Assembly (NCBI GenBank): GCA_036365515.1
Contig: CM070873.1
Coordinates: 227,679,876-227,743,875, forward strand
Length of the DNA: 64,000 bases
Direction of reading: 5' to 3'
DNA from: Torymus aiolomorphi
Taxonomy: Eukaryota > Arthropoda > Insecta > Hymenoptera > Torymidae
The position numbers and the translations under genes were made by a program. Positions 44,701-56,398 of this stretch are shown here, one piece after another. Below the pieces are notes generated by a model, which was given only the letters and a program-made list of their open reading frames with translations, was not told the DNA's origin and ran no database searches. Position 1 is the stretch's first letter. Every line of letters starts with the position of its first letter.

Positions 44701-47700
44701 ACTCTAATAAAACTCACAATGTCTATGTTTATGATTACTTCCCACCTTTATTGCAGGGTATAACGCTATATGAACTTCAGGTTCGACAGAGGGTCACACG
44801 TGCCTGCTCCTGTGCGCCTATTAGCATTCAACGAGGGTAATCGTTCCTTTTCTATTTTACTGAACCCAACTTCATTGAATTATTATCTTTGCATATTTTC
44901 TTTATTTATTTCTTTGATTTTTTTAGTTCTCGAAGAAAGGCCTATGTTAGTAATATATTTACTACGATAATTTATACATGCACTCAGAAAAAAATTTCAT
45001 TGAATCAATTAAATCAATGTTATTGAAAATAATAAAATAATATAATTATAATTGATTCAATCAAATAAAAATTCAATTTAATGAAATTGAATTCCCAAAA
45101 ATAGTTTGATTCAATGTAATATTTTGTGCAAGGGACAATAATTGATGTAATTAAATAATTATTTCGAACAATTTTCTATGAACATTAAATCGATAATTGA
45201 TTATGTTAAGTCAATGAGTTATGAATATATCAAATATTTAATAGCAGCAACTAAAATATTGTATTATAATATTCCAATTAAATATTGAATTAATTCTTAA
45301 AAAAAATATTTAATAAAATTAAATAAATATTTACTATAATAAATTAATATTTTCTTTATTTGAATTAAATGTTATTAAGTATTAAATAAATGAAAAAGTA
45401 AATTTATAAAATAAATTGTTTTCAAATGCAATCAATTATTTCATTTTATGTAGTAATACTTAATTGAAACAATTACATAATTTTTAACTAAAATAAGCTT
45501 TTGAGTTGAAACAATTAAATATTATATGCACTAAATTAACAGTATTTTATTAACAATAAATTTATTTTAAGTAATAATAAAATATTCATTTGAAGTGAAA
45601 ATTTATTTAGTAAAATCAAATATTTCATTGACTTTAACAAATAATTAATTATTTTTACATATTAGAATCAATTAAATAATATTGTATGGGAATATTATGA
45701 TTCAGTAATTTTATTGGATCAATCAAAATTTGTTTGATTTAACGAAATTTTTTTCTCAGTGTGTGTGAAACAGAATTTAAATGATATAAAATTATTATTA
45801 TTTTAGCTTTTCCTAGAAATTGGGTTCACTGTATCTCTATTATAATTTTCTTATTATATTATTATTTATTCCTATTAATGATACTCACTTTTGGTTTCAG
45901 ATTACAAGGTGGTCAAGTTAAATTGAGGAAAAGCCTGGGATAGGATTTGAAGTCCAAATTCCTTTATTTTCCTTTAATTTCCTTCCAGAAAAAAATAAAA
46001 TAATGTTGGCCTGATGTTGGATTTATTGTGAATTGAATTATGACCTCCTTTTTGATTGTCACTATTATAGGGTTTTAATGGACAGTTTCTATAACTTCCT
46101 TTAAACTGGCCTTATTTAATTATTTGTCGAATAATTCTTTGTGAGGTATAAATGTATAGACACTTTCTTTAACTTTTATTAGTTGATAAAAATTTGTAAA
46201 CGGACAATTAAATTTCTTTTGTAATAAAACTGACTTAATTTGATTGATGACACGTGGTCGATATGAAACTTTTATCTACTTAGTTCTTTCTTTTAATATT
46301 TGAAGTTTAGTTTTTGAACTTTTTGTATGCTTGTTCTACACTACTTCCTCGGGGCGCACTCGTTGAATAGACATGCGCGAACTTCATCCCCACTCTACAT
46401 TTACTCTCTCTCTCTCTCTCTCTCTCTCTCATGCTCATGCACTCAGATGGGGCCGGTAAGCACGCGCGCTGGTAACGCGTCCAGGCGGTGCTGCCTTCGT
46501 TAGCTCGTGGCCACGTCGTAAAACTTCAAGCGCGTGTGCTTCGGACGCAGTTGCTGCGTGGTCAGCTTCCTCCCCTACTTGTCGATCGGAAGAGGGTGTT
46601 GTGTTTCAGCTGATAGCGCAACGAAAAGAATGAGTGCTTTGTAGCCTTAACTAAGTATCGGCCGTCAAAGACACGTTCTTTTCGTTTAGGCTTATTTTTT
46701 AGATTTTAGAGTTTTAGATTTTATTTTAGACGTTCTACTATGAACGATATTTGAAAAAAAATTGAAAGTTTAATTTAATTCTATGCGTAACGTAACAGTA
46801 ATAAGTCGATCACCGGACGTTACCTGAATAGCATCTAACGTGAGTACATCGCACCACGGCGATTTTACAATCTTTTTCCACGCAGTTTCAAATGCACATA
46901 TCATGTATATGAGTTTCAAGTCATCTGTAACAATATTAGTGAGAAATGTAAATAAAGTAATTAACATATATGAGGGAGAGGACATTTTGCTAACTGCTAA
47001 ATTTTCAGATTAATATTTTATTAGAAAATAAAAAATGTATAGAAATATTCTTCAAACTCAATATTTTAAATTCTGAAGGCTATTACGTACGCAATAAGTT
47101 TAGCAAGTGCAAACATTTTCAAATAGCTATTTACTCGAAAAATAAAATTCCAACGCTGCAAAATATTCACTCCTATACTATTTTTAGAGCGTTCATCAAA
47201 ATTATAACTTTTGTAAAGAACTAAATTTTATATATATTTACTACTGTAGATTATTATTACTTTATTCCGAGAATATCATCTAAAATACATAAACAACATA
47301 TTAGATAACAATAACTTGATAAAAAAATTGTATTTAAATATACTATCTTTGTATAGCCATTTGATTTTTCTGAAAAATTAACCATTGAAAGATTTAGCAG
47401 TCTAAAAAAATACCTAATCTGTAATAAATTATATTCTTAACCTTTAGAGGGCCGGAAAGCCACTATAGTGGCTCAACCCTTGATCGATACTTCACACAGG
47501 GTGAATCCATGATATAAGATACCTTTTTTATGCATGTTCTTAGAACGATCTCGTAGCCCAAATGCCGGTCCTCCAAAGGTTAATAGCTCTTTGAAAAGAC
47601 CAAACATTACCATAATCAAGTTTAAAACCAACTCGTTTTGAACATTCTGATAAAAGTTTTTGGAACAAATCCGTTTTTATAAATAACTCTTTTTCTTTAT

Positions 47701-48588
47701 ACGTTTCCGGGTTTTTATCAATTTGTTGGCGCCAACGTTCGCATTTTTTATAAAACTAAAAGAATTTATTTAGTTATAAGATTTTTAAAAAAATCTGATA
47801 AATTTTTGTATTTTATGATACCCTTAATACAGGATCCTTGTGTTCAGGTTCTGGGAATGTTATATTTTCACTGTGCTGTTGACCAAATAAACCCAAGACA
47901 AAGGATTTTGCACTTTGTTCTGTGCGTTGAGTAGCAGTGAATTTAAACTATTAATAAAAAATATTAGTTATTTTTATTATATAATTAAAAAGCAACCTAT
48001 TAAAAATTTTTGTAAAGAAAAGCGTGTACCTTATATAATTCACCATCATAATTATCTCGAAATACTGTTGGAAATCTTGCTTGCATTCTTTCAGCAAGAT
48101 CTGTCAGTTCATGTTCCCCTTCTTCAGCTAGATTCATAGCATAAGTTGAATCAAAGTATAATTTCCATTTAGTAAAGTCTTCGATGGAGTCAGCAGATAG
48201 TTGAGAGTTTTTAGATTTAAAATTTTCAATAATTTTTTTCTGGAGTTCTGGCAAATTCTTTACCATTGATCTGATATGTTTTTTCCCAGGAAATCTTGTT
48301 CCATGACGTATCATTAACCATATTCTTTTTTCTAAGCACCCTTTAAAAGTAAAAAAGTATAGTTACAATTAAATTTACTGATACAAAATAATACATTAAA
48401 AATTAAACAATAAAATTACCAGGATAATTTAATTGTGATTCATTGTAATTAGCTATAAATCTGTATGGCGTTCTTGTACTAAATTTACAATAAAATTGAT
48501 TGTTATTATTTAAACATTCATAAGCTGACACTGTAGATACTATTATTAGACAAATTTGGAAAAATAATAACAGTGCAATTTTAGCCAT
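35791..48588 (-). CDS. Multiple inositol polyphosphate phosphatase (MINPP1/Mipp-like), eight exons
   Basis: Histidine-phosphatase family enzyme expected to act in the secretory pathway on inositol polyphosphates. Exons, 5' to 3' on the minus strand: 48588-48420, 48340-48030, 47947-47822, 47755-47611, 46924-46824, 42643-42534, 36228-36037, 35950-35791. All have GT/AG borders with matching phase and give 437 aa. Residues 1-22 are a signal peptide. The catalytic RHGTRFP motif is at 68-74 with nucleophile His69. KSPWCDV and YGHSLNYD are family blocks in the middle. At the place of the usual HAE proton-donor motif this protein has His334-Ser-Gly. The Cys-rich C-terminus ends CSL without an ER-retention signal, suggesting secretion. 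Introns 4, 5 and 6 hold MITEs, a two-hairpin element and a Copia copy. The 12.8 kb span shows strong intron growth. Confidence 0.9.
36262..36553 (+). repeat. Copia 5' LTR
   Basis: 292 bp, begins TGTTGTTAAATTG and ends AAAACGTCA. It lacks about 29 bp present in the 3' LTR after GGGGTGCACACC. Confidence 0.92.
36554..36567 (+). promoter_or_regulatory. Copia primer-binding site (internal initiator tRNA-Met)
   Basis: GGTTATGGGCCCAG starts directly after the 5' LTR. It is complementary to the anticodon stem-loop of eukaryotic initiator tRNA-Met (CTGGGCCCATAACC), the half-tRNA priming typical of Copia elements rather than priming by a tRNA 3' end. Confidence 0.9.
36673..40710 (+). pseudogene. Copia gag-pol polyprotein, broken
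   Basis: Gag starts at ATG 36673 (MTSRLPGSFLPIDRL) and has the zinc knuckle CYNCNGTGHCAQNC. Protease WIIDSGASKH follows at about 37502. A frameshift at about 37535, another near 37680 and a stop/frameshift near 38100 break the next part. Integrase has the HHCC finger (HRRMGHL, CETCAAGK), then HSDLC and NGRAER, but RIENGNEY stands where the second catalytic Asp is expected. Reverse transcriptase (LDVETAFLHGNL, FVDDFLVF) and RNase H (GYCDASWA, SSQAEYMAL, HCDNKGA) follow, with stops near 38733, 39366, 39855, 40132 and 40327. It cannot make a polyprotein. Confidence 0.95.
40842..41162 (+). repeat. Copia 3' LTR
   Basis: 321 bp, begins TGTTATTAAATTG after a weakly purine-rich tract (GAGGTGGCG) and ends AAAACGTCA. 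It is longer than the 5' LTR, keeping a segment with CCCGGATACATTTACCAG. Confidence 0.92.
41519..42400 (+). mobile_element. Two-hairpin element, copy 2, split by a MITE
   Basis: A small hairpin (about 41535-41640), then the first half of the large hairpin (41650-41690), MITE D (41695-42250), and the second half (42255-42395). The loops AAGCGCAGCGAGGG and CACGAGCGTAGCGAGTG match those of copies 1 and 3. Stem sequences differ from the other copies but remain mostly self-complementary. It lies in intron 6 of the MINPP gene. Confidence 0.8.
41695..42250. mobile_element. MITE D, 556 bp, TTAA-flanked, nested in two-hairpin element 2
   Basis: TTAA at 41691-41694 and 42251-42254. Ends are GGGGGTTCATCCAA and, in reverse complement, TGGGGTTCATCCAA. 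The intact hairpin in copy 3 reads GTGCCATTAGCAGTCC at this position with no insert. An internal repeated word CGGTAAAGCTAGG/CGGTGAAGCTAGG occurs at 41956 and 42139. The GC-rich part (41730-41920) has short frames with no recognised domain. Confidence 0.88.
42644..44980. other. MINPP intron 5, with CpG-rich block and splice-like sites on the + strand
   Basis: Noncoding intron. 43130-43400 is unusually GC- and CpG-rich. On the + strand, TTGTTTACAG at 43575 and TTATTGCAG at 44758 look like acceptors, and the latter is followed by a compact 82-bp segment with a GTAATC donor. This could reflect an unannotated antisense or noncoding transcript starting near 43400, but no protein frame supports it. 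Confidence 0.35.
44981..45764. mobile_element. ~780-bp AT-rich MITE in MINPP intron 5
   Basis: Ends CACTCAGAAAAAAATTTCAT and, in reverse complement, CACTGAGAAAAAAATTTCGT are inverted repeats. The body is very AT-rich with TGAATCAATTAAAT words facing both ways. No coding frame. 45765-46820 holds more intron DNA with a (TC)n tract and another CpG-rich block at 46330-46640. Confidence 0.75.
46403..46430. repeat. (TC)n microsatellite
   Basis: About 14 CT units at the edge of a CpG-rich block (46330-46640) within MINPP intron 5. Confidence 0.9.
47441..47579. mobile_element. MITE E, 139 bp, TTAA-flanked, in MINPP intron 4
   Basis: TTAA at 47437-47440 and 47580-47583. Ends CCTTTAGAGGGCCGG and, in reverse complement, CCTTTGGAGGACCGG. 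TTAA followed by CC is the piggyBac-type pattern. Contains a small hairpin AGCCACTATAGTGGCT (47458-47473). Confidence 0.9.
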
Positions 48589-49677
48589 TTTGATGAAAAT
48601 AAAAAAACCTGCAATAAAATTTATTTAAATATTAGTAAATTTAGTATAAAAATTAAATTTAAATATTCTTTGTTATACGTAAAAGGTAAATTTGTCTAAT
48701 TCTTCCAGTTTAACATGTATTATAAAGGTTATATGTACAATGTTTGCGTACTCACTTCTGCTCTCAAATGAAATTTACATGGTTATAATTCGAACAAAGA
48801 AAAAACAACAACACAACACTTCGTTTTTGTTATCTCATCATCGATGCTAAAACCATTTGGTAAAACATAAAAAGAAAATTAAAAAATAACTGGGATTACT
48901 GTACTAGTCGCGCTGCTCGCGTAGTCGCGCAAACAAACGGTACTCTGCTTCAGATGGCATTTTAGTCGGCTTCGTGTGGGGGAGTTGGGGGGAGTGGGGT
49001 ATAGGTGTCTCTCCGGAAGAGGCAATGCCGTAGGGAAAGTTGAAGTGGATGTGACGATGAGGTGAGAATAAGTACAGAGAGGCTAAAAGTATAAAAGCTT
49101 TATTAATCTCTGAACTTAGTGTAAAGGTACACGCGGCGACTCAACTCTAGCAAGCGCCGGAACGGACTAAGCGCCATACTGCCAGCAGCCAGAAAACCCG
49201 CAGAGGCGCGCGCGCATTTAGCCCAACTGCCCAATACAGCGAGTATAGGCGGGAGATTCGAAATTCATCTAAAACAGTATTCGCATCCTCGCAAACATGC
49301 GATGAATATTTCAAAACTCAAATAGGTGGGGGAGGTGGAGCAAGATCTATGTCACTTAATTAAATATAAAATAAAATATAATATTACAATATAAATTAAT
49401 AATATTTAATACAAAACTTAAATATCTATAATATTGTTGTTTTTAAAAATAAATGTTTTTTTTTCTTTAATTGTTTTTAAACATTTAAGACACAACGATT
49501 GCCTTCGGAATCAAAGATATTTATTAAATCATCGTAATCTTGGTCTTCTAGATCATCATTTTTGTCATTACGTTGGGTTTTTCAGTTGTAGTTGTTTTTT
49601 CGCTGCTCAAATACTTAATGTGGATTTGCATTTGAAGTAGTGCCTCAAGCATTGCAAGTTGTTTCTGCGTTTGTCTT
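48589..49677. other. MINPP 5' flank and intergenic DNA
   Basis: Contains the presumed MINPP promoter; no clear TATA box. 48900-49260 is GC-rich with CGCGCGC words and short stretches such as AGTCGCGCTGCTCGCG. 49080-49250 could be an LTR fragment (TATAAAAGC, then GC-rich leader) but no partner was found. No gene recognised. Confidence 0.4.
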
Positions 49678-49812
49678 TTATGTAGTCACATGCAGTTTGT
49701 TTCTGCGTTTGTCTTTTATGCAGCTCATCACACTAAACAATCTCTCCACAACAGCATTACTTACTAGTAATGTTAATAGTTTCAGATAGTGCCAGCTCTC
49801 CAAAAGGTTACT
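49678..49812 (-). pseudogene. hAT transposase C-terminal (dimerisation) fragment
   Basis: The minus-strand frame reads WHYLKLLTLLVSNAVVERLF, then SVMSCIKDKRRNKLH and a stop. The pattern LP-VSNA-VER-FS-M--IK-KRRN is the hallmark of the hAT dimerisation region. Upstream and downstream frames are closed, so only about 41 codons survive. A 30-bp direct duplication (GTTTCTGCGTTTGTCTTTTA, at 49660 and 49701) follows. Inactive. Confidence 0.75.
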
Positions 49813-50219
49813 CTCCTACTGAATTTGTATAGTTTAGTACACACCCTCCTGAAAGAGTCGCGCAACTTCTTGCGCTACTTTTCGTGCTACTTTTTGAGTT
49901 TCTTTTAGCGCCACTTTTTACGTTACTTTTTGCAACATTTTGCGTAATAGCGCAGCTTGTTAAAAAATATGGTTGAAAAAAATATATATGAAACTTTTAA
50001 AAATTTGAATAAAATGGAGACAAATTTTTAACTAGATAATTAATAAATAATTTTCTGCTAGTCACTTTGATAATCAATCCTTTGATTCTGAATTTTATTC
50101 CAAAATATGATTTAAATATTTTATACTGATGAATTAAAATTTAAATATTTTATAAAATGAGTTAACGGTATGAATGAAGAATGTGTAAAGAATAAATAAA
50201 TACAATGTGTCCCAAAAGG

Positions 50220-50760
50220 CTTTTTACGGATAAATAACTTGGAAAATTCAACCTTTAGGGAATATGTTTGATATAGGGGATGCAGGATTTTTCCCTGGCA
50301 ATTTTATAGTGATCTTGGTTTTGACCTTGATCATGACCTTGAAGGTCATTTTGTGGTTAAGTTGATTTTTTCAAATGGAAGCATCTACATTTGAGCTTAG
50401 AATCGAAAAGAACAAAACATTATACAATCGGATATAATCACAGTAAGAACAAAATTTGACCTTAGAGGTCATGCCAAGGTTAGATTTTGAAGGTCATTTT
50501 GTGGTTAAGTTGACTTTCTAATGGAAGCATCTACATTTGAGCCTAGAATCAAAAAGAACAAAACATTATACAATCGGATATAATCACAGTAAGAACAAAA
50601 TTTGACCTTAGAGGTCAATAAGGTTAGGTTTTCAGATAAGAGGAAAAAATAAAAAATTCAGCCTTCAGGAAAAATGTTTGATACGAGAGGCTTAGGATTT
50701 TTCCTTGGCAATTCGATGGTGACCTTCGTTTTGACCTTGACCACGACGTTGAATAGCCGA
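50220..50760. repeat. ~140-bp tandem repeats (GACCTTGAAGGTCATTTTGT)
   Basis: Two full units and flanking partial units contain GAAGGTCATTTTGTGGTTAA, ATGGAAGCATCTACATTTGA and CGGATATAATCACAGTAAG. GACCTT/AAGGTC half-sites recur through them. Noncoding. 49815-50220 is AT-rich with a short repeated GCGCTACTTTTYG word at 49870-49940. Confidence 0.8.
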
Positions 50761-50979
50761 GCGACGATACGCATTGGCTTGCTAATATTTCTATTCAAAT
50801 TTTACTTATGTATTAACGCATTTTTATATGGCAAATCTCATCTGTAAATCTTGATTCAATTTTCACGCACGAAAGATTGATGGATCTACAATACAGATAA
50901 TTAAATTTTACAATTATTTTATAATTGCTAAACTCGAACTGAAAATTTCAAAAATATTTAATAATTTGTCATTAGGGTA

Positions 50980-51395
50980 ATGTTAAATACCGACATAATT
51001 TTCAAACGAGTACATCTCATGAAAATACCAATAGAATCATCCAAAAAAAATCTGAGTATAGTATTAACATATACGAAGCGCTTGACAAACGTGTTTTTTA
51101 AAAAAAAAATATGAGAATTTATTTAATTAAATAAAAACCGTACTGTCGGTAAGTAGGAATCTGCAATTGACCTACTTTTCAAACGAGCATATCTAACGAA
51201 AATGCTAATAGAATTACTCAAAAAAATCCTGGATATAGTGTTTATGTGTACGGAGCGCTTGACAAAATTTGTTTTGCGAATAAACGCTTGACAAAATTTG
51301 TTTTGCGAATAAACGCTTGACAAAATTTGTTTTGCGAATAAACGCTTGAATGTTGATTTAAGAAATATTGAAATTCACGGTTTCACATGGCCTTA
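50980..51395. repeat. TACGGAGCGCTTGAC repeat family, with 29-bp triplication
   Basis: Two degenerate units of the family seen at 1540-2190 and in MITE C. The second ends in three direct copies of a 29-bp block (CGCTTGACAAAATTTGTTTT and GCGAATAAA) at about 51255-51347, a local slippage expansion. The 66-codon minus-strand frame is a shadow. Confidence 0.8.
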
Positions 51396-51531
51396 GGGAG
51401 AGTCCACACTGGACCCGTACCTCTTATGAATAACCAGAGATGTATATCTATACATATTATATGTATAAATATACATCTCTGGTTATTCAGACGGGGTACG
51501 GGTCCAGTGTGACTCTCTCCCTTATTACTAT
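51395..51531. mobile_element. ~137-bp MITE with GGGAGAGTC ends
   Basis: Inverted ends GGGAGAGTCCACACTGGACC and, in reverse complement, GGGAGAGAGTCACACTGGACC surround an inner perfect hairpin (AATAACCAGAGATGTATAT). TTA/CTTA flanks both sides. Noncoding. Confidence 0.8.
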
Positions 51532-51684
51532 TTCGTAATTTTGTTGGATTACAAATGAAGAATCATATTTAAATCCCAAAAGGGTGAGACATTTTTTCCA
51601 AAATGTCATACATTTTTCTATATATTTCGTTGTCGTTTTGTTGCTTTAAACATCTACCATTTGACCATGAAGAAAAAGTGCAAA

Positions 51685-51850
51685 ATACAATTGTACAATT
51701 GAATGAACTTACCTGTAAGTGAAGTTCGATTAAAATTGTATGAAGCACCTTTTCCGAAATGACCAATCCCATCGGTCCTGTCCAGAGGTGCTTCATACAA
51801 CTTGAATCGAACTTCACTTACAGGTGAGTTCGTTCAATTGTACAATTTTA
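51685..51850. mobile_element. 166-bp inverted repeat
   Basis: AATTGTACAATTGAATGAAC and GTAAGTGAAGTTCGAT on the left pair with the right half. Arms of about 65 bp surround a loop near 51750-51780. Likely a small MITE; target duplication not resolved. Confidence 0.75.
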
Positions 51851-52300
51851 TATGGTACAATTATTAAATAATGTTTAAGAATAAATATTTCAAGAATATA
51901 CTGCTTACTGAGATATTACGTATACGTTTTGATTGGTATAATAGGCTCCGTGCAAGCATAGCACAATCTATGAGTTTGTGATCAGCAATGGTACACTATA
52001 TCTATATATCGTATGAATATATAGATATACTGATATACACTATAGGATAGGCCATTATCTGATAGCCAGAGTGGTCAGTGGCGCCATCAAGCAGCTTGTG
52101 TAACAACTATGCGAATCCTTGAATATTGTCTGAAAAGTTGAAAATGCATGGAACGCCTGGAACGAGATTACGAGAACGACTAGTACTCTTTTGTAATCAT
52201 TGGTTAGAATCAGCCCTGTTACGGATACTAATACTAAAGCAGACGATAAACACGAACATGTCGATTTTCTAAAATTGTTAACAACTTTTCCTAAAAAGCA

Positions 52301-53180
52301 ATGGCAGTCTGTGCGTTGTCTAAAGCCTTTCGGCGGCTGAATTTACTCAAAAAAGGTACTATTTTATTTATGAAATACTAAAATGCTTGAAAGTATTGTA
52401 CATGATTAATTACTAATGTGTTTATTCAGATACATAACCTTCTTGTATTATTTCTTGATTCTCTCCATCTCTCCACTTGATAAATATTATAAACTAATTT
52501 CGATAAAATAATTTATTTTAGAAATTACAACTGTACGTTATTCAACACAGCAGACAACGCAATCAGAACTGCCAATAAATATTTCTCCTGTTTTTCTACA
52601 AGATGAGAAGTCATTATCAAAGTCAGTTAGAACGAACATTAAGTTCAGTCCGAGATCTATAGGTCTTAATTTTAATATTCCTAAGCATGAATTACCATTG
52701 AGTAAAATAATTGAAAGTCCCATATTACCTATATTTCAAATTGACGAGCCAATACGAAATAATATTGAAAAAAGTGATATTATACCTAATAAAATCATTG
52801 AAACACCTCCAACTAACAATATTATTGAGAAACAAGCTGCAAGATTAATTGTCATTAGGAGAAAAAAGATGAAGAAACATAAGAGGAGGAAATTTCTTAA
52901 AAAAATGAGGTTTGTATTCCGCAAAAGAAGACAAAATAAAAAAAACTTGAAAGAAAAAATCTTTCAAGCTGAACTTCAAGCTATGATACAAGAAGCAGAG
53001 AAATTTGATCCTAAAAGCTATGTTGCTGATAGAATTAATACTTTAACAAAGGAAAGATTACCGAACAAGTGGAGAGGTGTACGTTTACCTGAAGCTATGA
53101 TAAGAGAGTTTATGAAAGAAAGAGAAGAGAGACGAGCACATAAACAAAGAATTCGAACATATAGGATAAAAGTTGATTAA
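52301..53180 (+). CDS. Mitochondrial ribosomal protein mS38 (AURKAIP1-like), two exons
   Basis: Component of the small subunit of the mitochondrial ribosome; the human relative is also known as aurora kinase A-interacting protein. Exons 52301-52355 and 52522-53180 (GT/AG, phase 1) give 237 aa. The N-terminus (MAVCALSKAFRRLNLLKK, VRYSTQQT) is basic, hydroxylated and acid-free, as expected for a mitochondrial targeting peptide. The signature is the basic block RRKKMKKHKRRKFLKKMRF at about residues 130-150, followed by a Lys/Arg-rich helix (RRQNKKNLKEKIFQAEL) that contacts rRNA in mS38. The tail (WRGVRLPEAMIREFMKE) is longer than in vertebrates. The frame is intact; expressed status is not testable here. 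Confidence 0.85.
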
Positions 53181-53970
53181 TTTTTTTAATTTTCTTGTAC
53201 AGAGTTTATAAATTAAAAAAAAAAAGTAATAAATATTTTAAAAACTTAAACATTTCATTCATAATACTTGTTTATTTGTTTTTAAAATTCAGCCATTTAA
53301 AATTATATGTAATAGATTAATTTATCTAGTATGACTATTACAGTTACTTATAAGTCAATGAAGCTTAATTCATTACGTATATAAAATTAAACCAAATATG
53401 AAATACTAGTTTCTTATATATTATAATAACATTGCTATTACATTTTACTTAAAAGTAAAATAAATATTTTATTGGTAATTACAATATATTAATTTTTATA
53501 TAATAATTGGATTGAAATAATAATTCCATATGTGGAATTAGATTGAAAATTGTTGAAGTTGATAATCTAGCTGCCTAAGAGAGTGGTTAGGTGGAAGTTC
53601 ATTAAACACTTTTTCATAAAGACAAATCACTTTTAATTTTGCATAATACTACAAAACTACGAAAATAATAAAACATTTTTGATTTTTGCTAGTTAAGATG
53701 TTTTATCTACCATTTATTTTTGACACTTTTATTTCCTGGTTTATGATAATTCCTGTACTTCTCTTTTGATGAAATTGTATTTCAATATTATTAAAAGTTA
53801 TACTGGCTAAATATAAATATATCTACGGTCACTCTATAAAATATCAAAGAAAATTTGTTGCCCTTTGTATTATTATGATGCCTGTTTACAAAATAATTGA
53901 TGGTTTATGACAGTACTTTTTCACAAAAAAACACCTTGTATAAAACTTTATTAGTCTATAACACAGTAGA
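53181..53970. other. 3' flank of mS38, no gene
   Basis: AT-rich intergenic DNA. AATAAA-type signals lie shortly after the stop (AATAAATATTTT at about 53228). No coding frame or repeat recognised. Confidence 0.55.
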
Positions 53971-54326
53971 TACCCAGGTAAAAAAGGGTTATATAGATTA
54001 TATATATAGAATATATAAAATTTGTATAAAGAAATGGTTCTATATGAATAATATATAGATTTTATAAAATTTATATATAAACTTTATAGAAACCAAATAG
54101 AGTTGGTAAGAGGACGATAATTTTTGTTCTAATTAAGGTAATTTTTACCTTAAAAAAAACCTTAATTAGAACAAAAATTACCGTCCTCTTACCAGCTCTA
54201 TTTGGTTTCTATAAAGTTTATATATAAATTTTATAAAAATCTATATATTATTCATATAGAACCATTTCTTTATACAAATTTTATATATTCTATATATAAT
54301 CTATATAATCTTTTTTTACGTGGGTA
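53971..54326. mobile_element. 356-bp palindromic MITE
   Basis: Left arm from TACCCAGGTAAAAAAGGGTT and right arm ending TTTTTTTACGTGGGTA are near-perfect inverted copies of about 165 bp. They include GAACCATTTCTTTATACAA and AGAGGACGATAATTTTTGT, and meet at a centre AAGGTAATTTTTACCTT. Noncoding; would form a very long hairpin. Confidence 0.9.
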
Positions 54327-55032
54327 TGCTCCGAGATAAAGAAATTTTAATTCAGTATTTTATTTTGGTTATTTATTTCTGAACTATGAAAAGAATAAGC
54401 AAAGTATTTTTTCTAAATGATTTTAAGCATAGATAATTTACTTATGAGGTATATGGTAGACAATCTTAGATTAAATTTTAAGATAAAAAAAACTGTACAT
54501 AATGATACCCTGGTTATGTTACTCATTACAGTGAAAATGGTTTACCTATTACTAATAGAGTAGAAAAAAAAATAAAATTAAAACAATGTTTCACTACTTT
54601 GCTTCACAGAGTTTTTTCAATCATGCTCTAAATTGAAAGGCTACCTTTATAGTACAATTCACCTTATTCACTTACTAAAATGATACAATCAATGACAACA
54701 AACACCTGCAATCACTCAAAATAAAACTTTGAACAAAAGAAGCTAGATTTACAAAACACTCAATATAATTAAAAAAAATTATTTTATAAAAAAAAATTAT
54801 AAATTTTGCAAGTAATTGATTTTTAATGAATTTTCATTTTTTTAAAAGTTGATTTTTGGTTTTCATTCACTGTATATTCAAACTTTAATAGGAAAGGAAT
54901 AAGAATAAAAAATGATAAACATCTATTTTAGTACGTCAAATAATTACTCTATTTTTATATATTTTGTACAAAAATAAGTAACATGCGCTTTTATGCTTAA
55001 CAATTTACTATTTACAATATTTTCAAAATTCG
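54327..55032. other. AT-rich intergenic DNA, no gene
   Basis: No open frame of note, repeat or RNA gene recognised. Confidence 0.6.
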
Positions 55033-55353
55033 TATAGTACATTACGATACTAGTGGCATAATTTGCACTTTACGGCACGGCGTGTATAAGCGCCCGAGCG
55101 TAGCGAGTGCGCTTAACGCCGTGCCATAAAGAACGACTTATGACACGTGTATCGTACTTTATTTTATAGCACTGACTGCATAAATCCGCCATGTCACGCC
55201 TATTCGTGCCATTAGCAGTCCATTTTTGCACCGTGCAGTATCGCCCGAGCGATAACGAGAGTGATAAGCGTGGTGCAATAATGGACTACTTATGTCACGG
55301 ATGGGCGTGACATAAATGCGGATTTATGCCACGCAGTGCTATAAACATTATTA
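55033..55353 (+). mobile_element. Two-hairpin element, copy 3, uninterrupted
   Basis: The small hairpin (55047-55155, loop CCCGAGCGTAGCGAGTGCG) and large hairpin (55165-55345, loop CCCGAGCGATAACGAGAGTG) are both intact. The large stem has CGTGACATAAAT facing ATTTATGCCACG. It is the reference copy for the MITE D insertion in copy 2. Noncoding. Confidence 0.85.
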
Positions 55354-56398
55354 TACATAAAGAAATTTGCGTTTATGAAATGAATTACATGCCTGTCAGA
55401 TAACAGTATGAATATAAAATAAAAGCATTAATATAACTCTGTTTTGTTCATACAATGAAAATACCTAAATAAAAAATAATACTATTACGAAGAGATTAGC
55501 ACCATTTTAATTTGAATCATATAGAAACCTATTGTACAACAATCATGGACTAAAAGATTTAATAATTATGTTTATATGTATTTCTAAACTTGAAATTTAA
55601 AAAAAAAAAATGAGAATTATTGTTTAATCGTAAAAATATATAGAATTTACATTATAAAGCTTTTAAAAATGCATGTAATATTTAACTAACTTATTTCGAC
55701 ATAAATAATGGTATCATTAGTTTTGAACTAATTGTTACACAAAATATAACGGATTTAACAGCAAATTAAAAAATTTTTAGTTTTAAAAACTTATTCAACA
55801 AAATAACATTTAAATTTCATATATAGTTCTTAAATGAGTAATTTTTAAGTATTATCTGTTTAACAACATTTGAAAAGTTATTTTGACTTAACAAAAATTA
55901 ACAATTACATGCAATATCAGAATATATGATTATTGCGAGGTCTTTTAAACAAAATAAGTTGTAATGAAGTGCTACTAAAATACATTATTCATTTAAATAC
56001 TTATATGTTAATTATTTAAGTAATTTAATTTTGACACAAAGTCACGTAAAAATAATGAAATATATGGTACAGAAACAAATAGATTTTTTATACATTGTCA
56101 ATTAAAAACTACTTATGTAAATTTTGTGCATTTTAGCAGGTCATCTGTTTCTTATCTACTTTTTAAAGTTAAATATTTAACATTTATACAGCTTATTAGT
56201 TTAAGATATAATTTGGCCATAAACTTTTTCAAGTTATGCATATCTAACTTATAGTCATTAAATCTATGTTTCGTATAATAATATTATTGTCACATTCAGT
56301 TCTTTTGATTTTTTAAATATCATCTTTTATACTAATAACTTTCATGTAAAATCTATAGTATTTAAAACACTTTAGTTCTTTTTAAGGAGTTTTGATTA
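55354..56398. other. 3' flank of the transporter gene
   Basis: AT-rich, probably including the 3' UTR of the minus-strand transporter. No other feature recognised. Confidence 0.5.

Noticed and set aside
52736..52924. Minus-strand hydrophobic 62-codon frame
   Set aside because: Antisense shadow of the mS38 exon.
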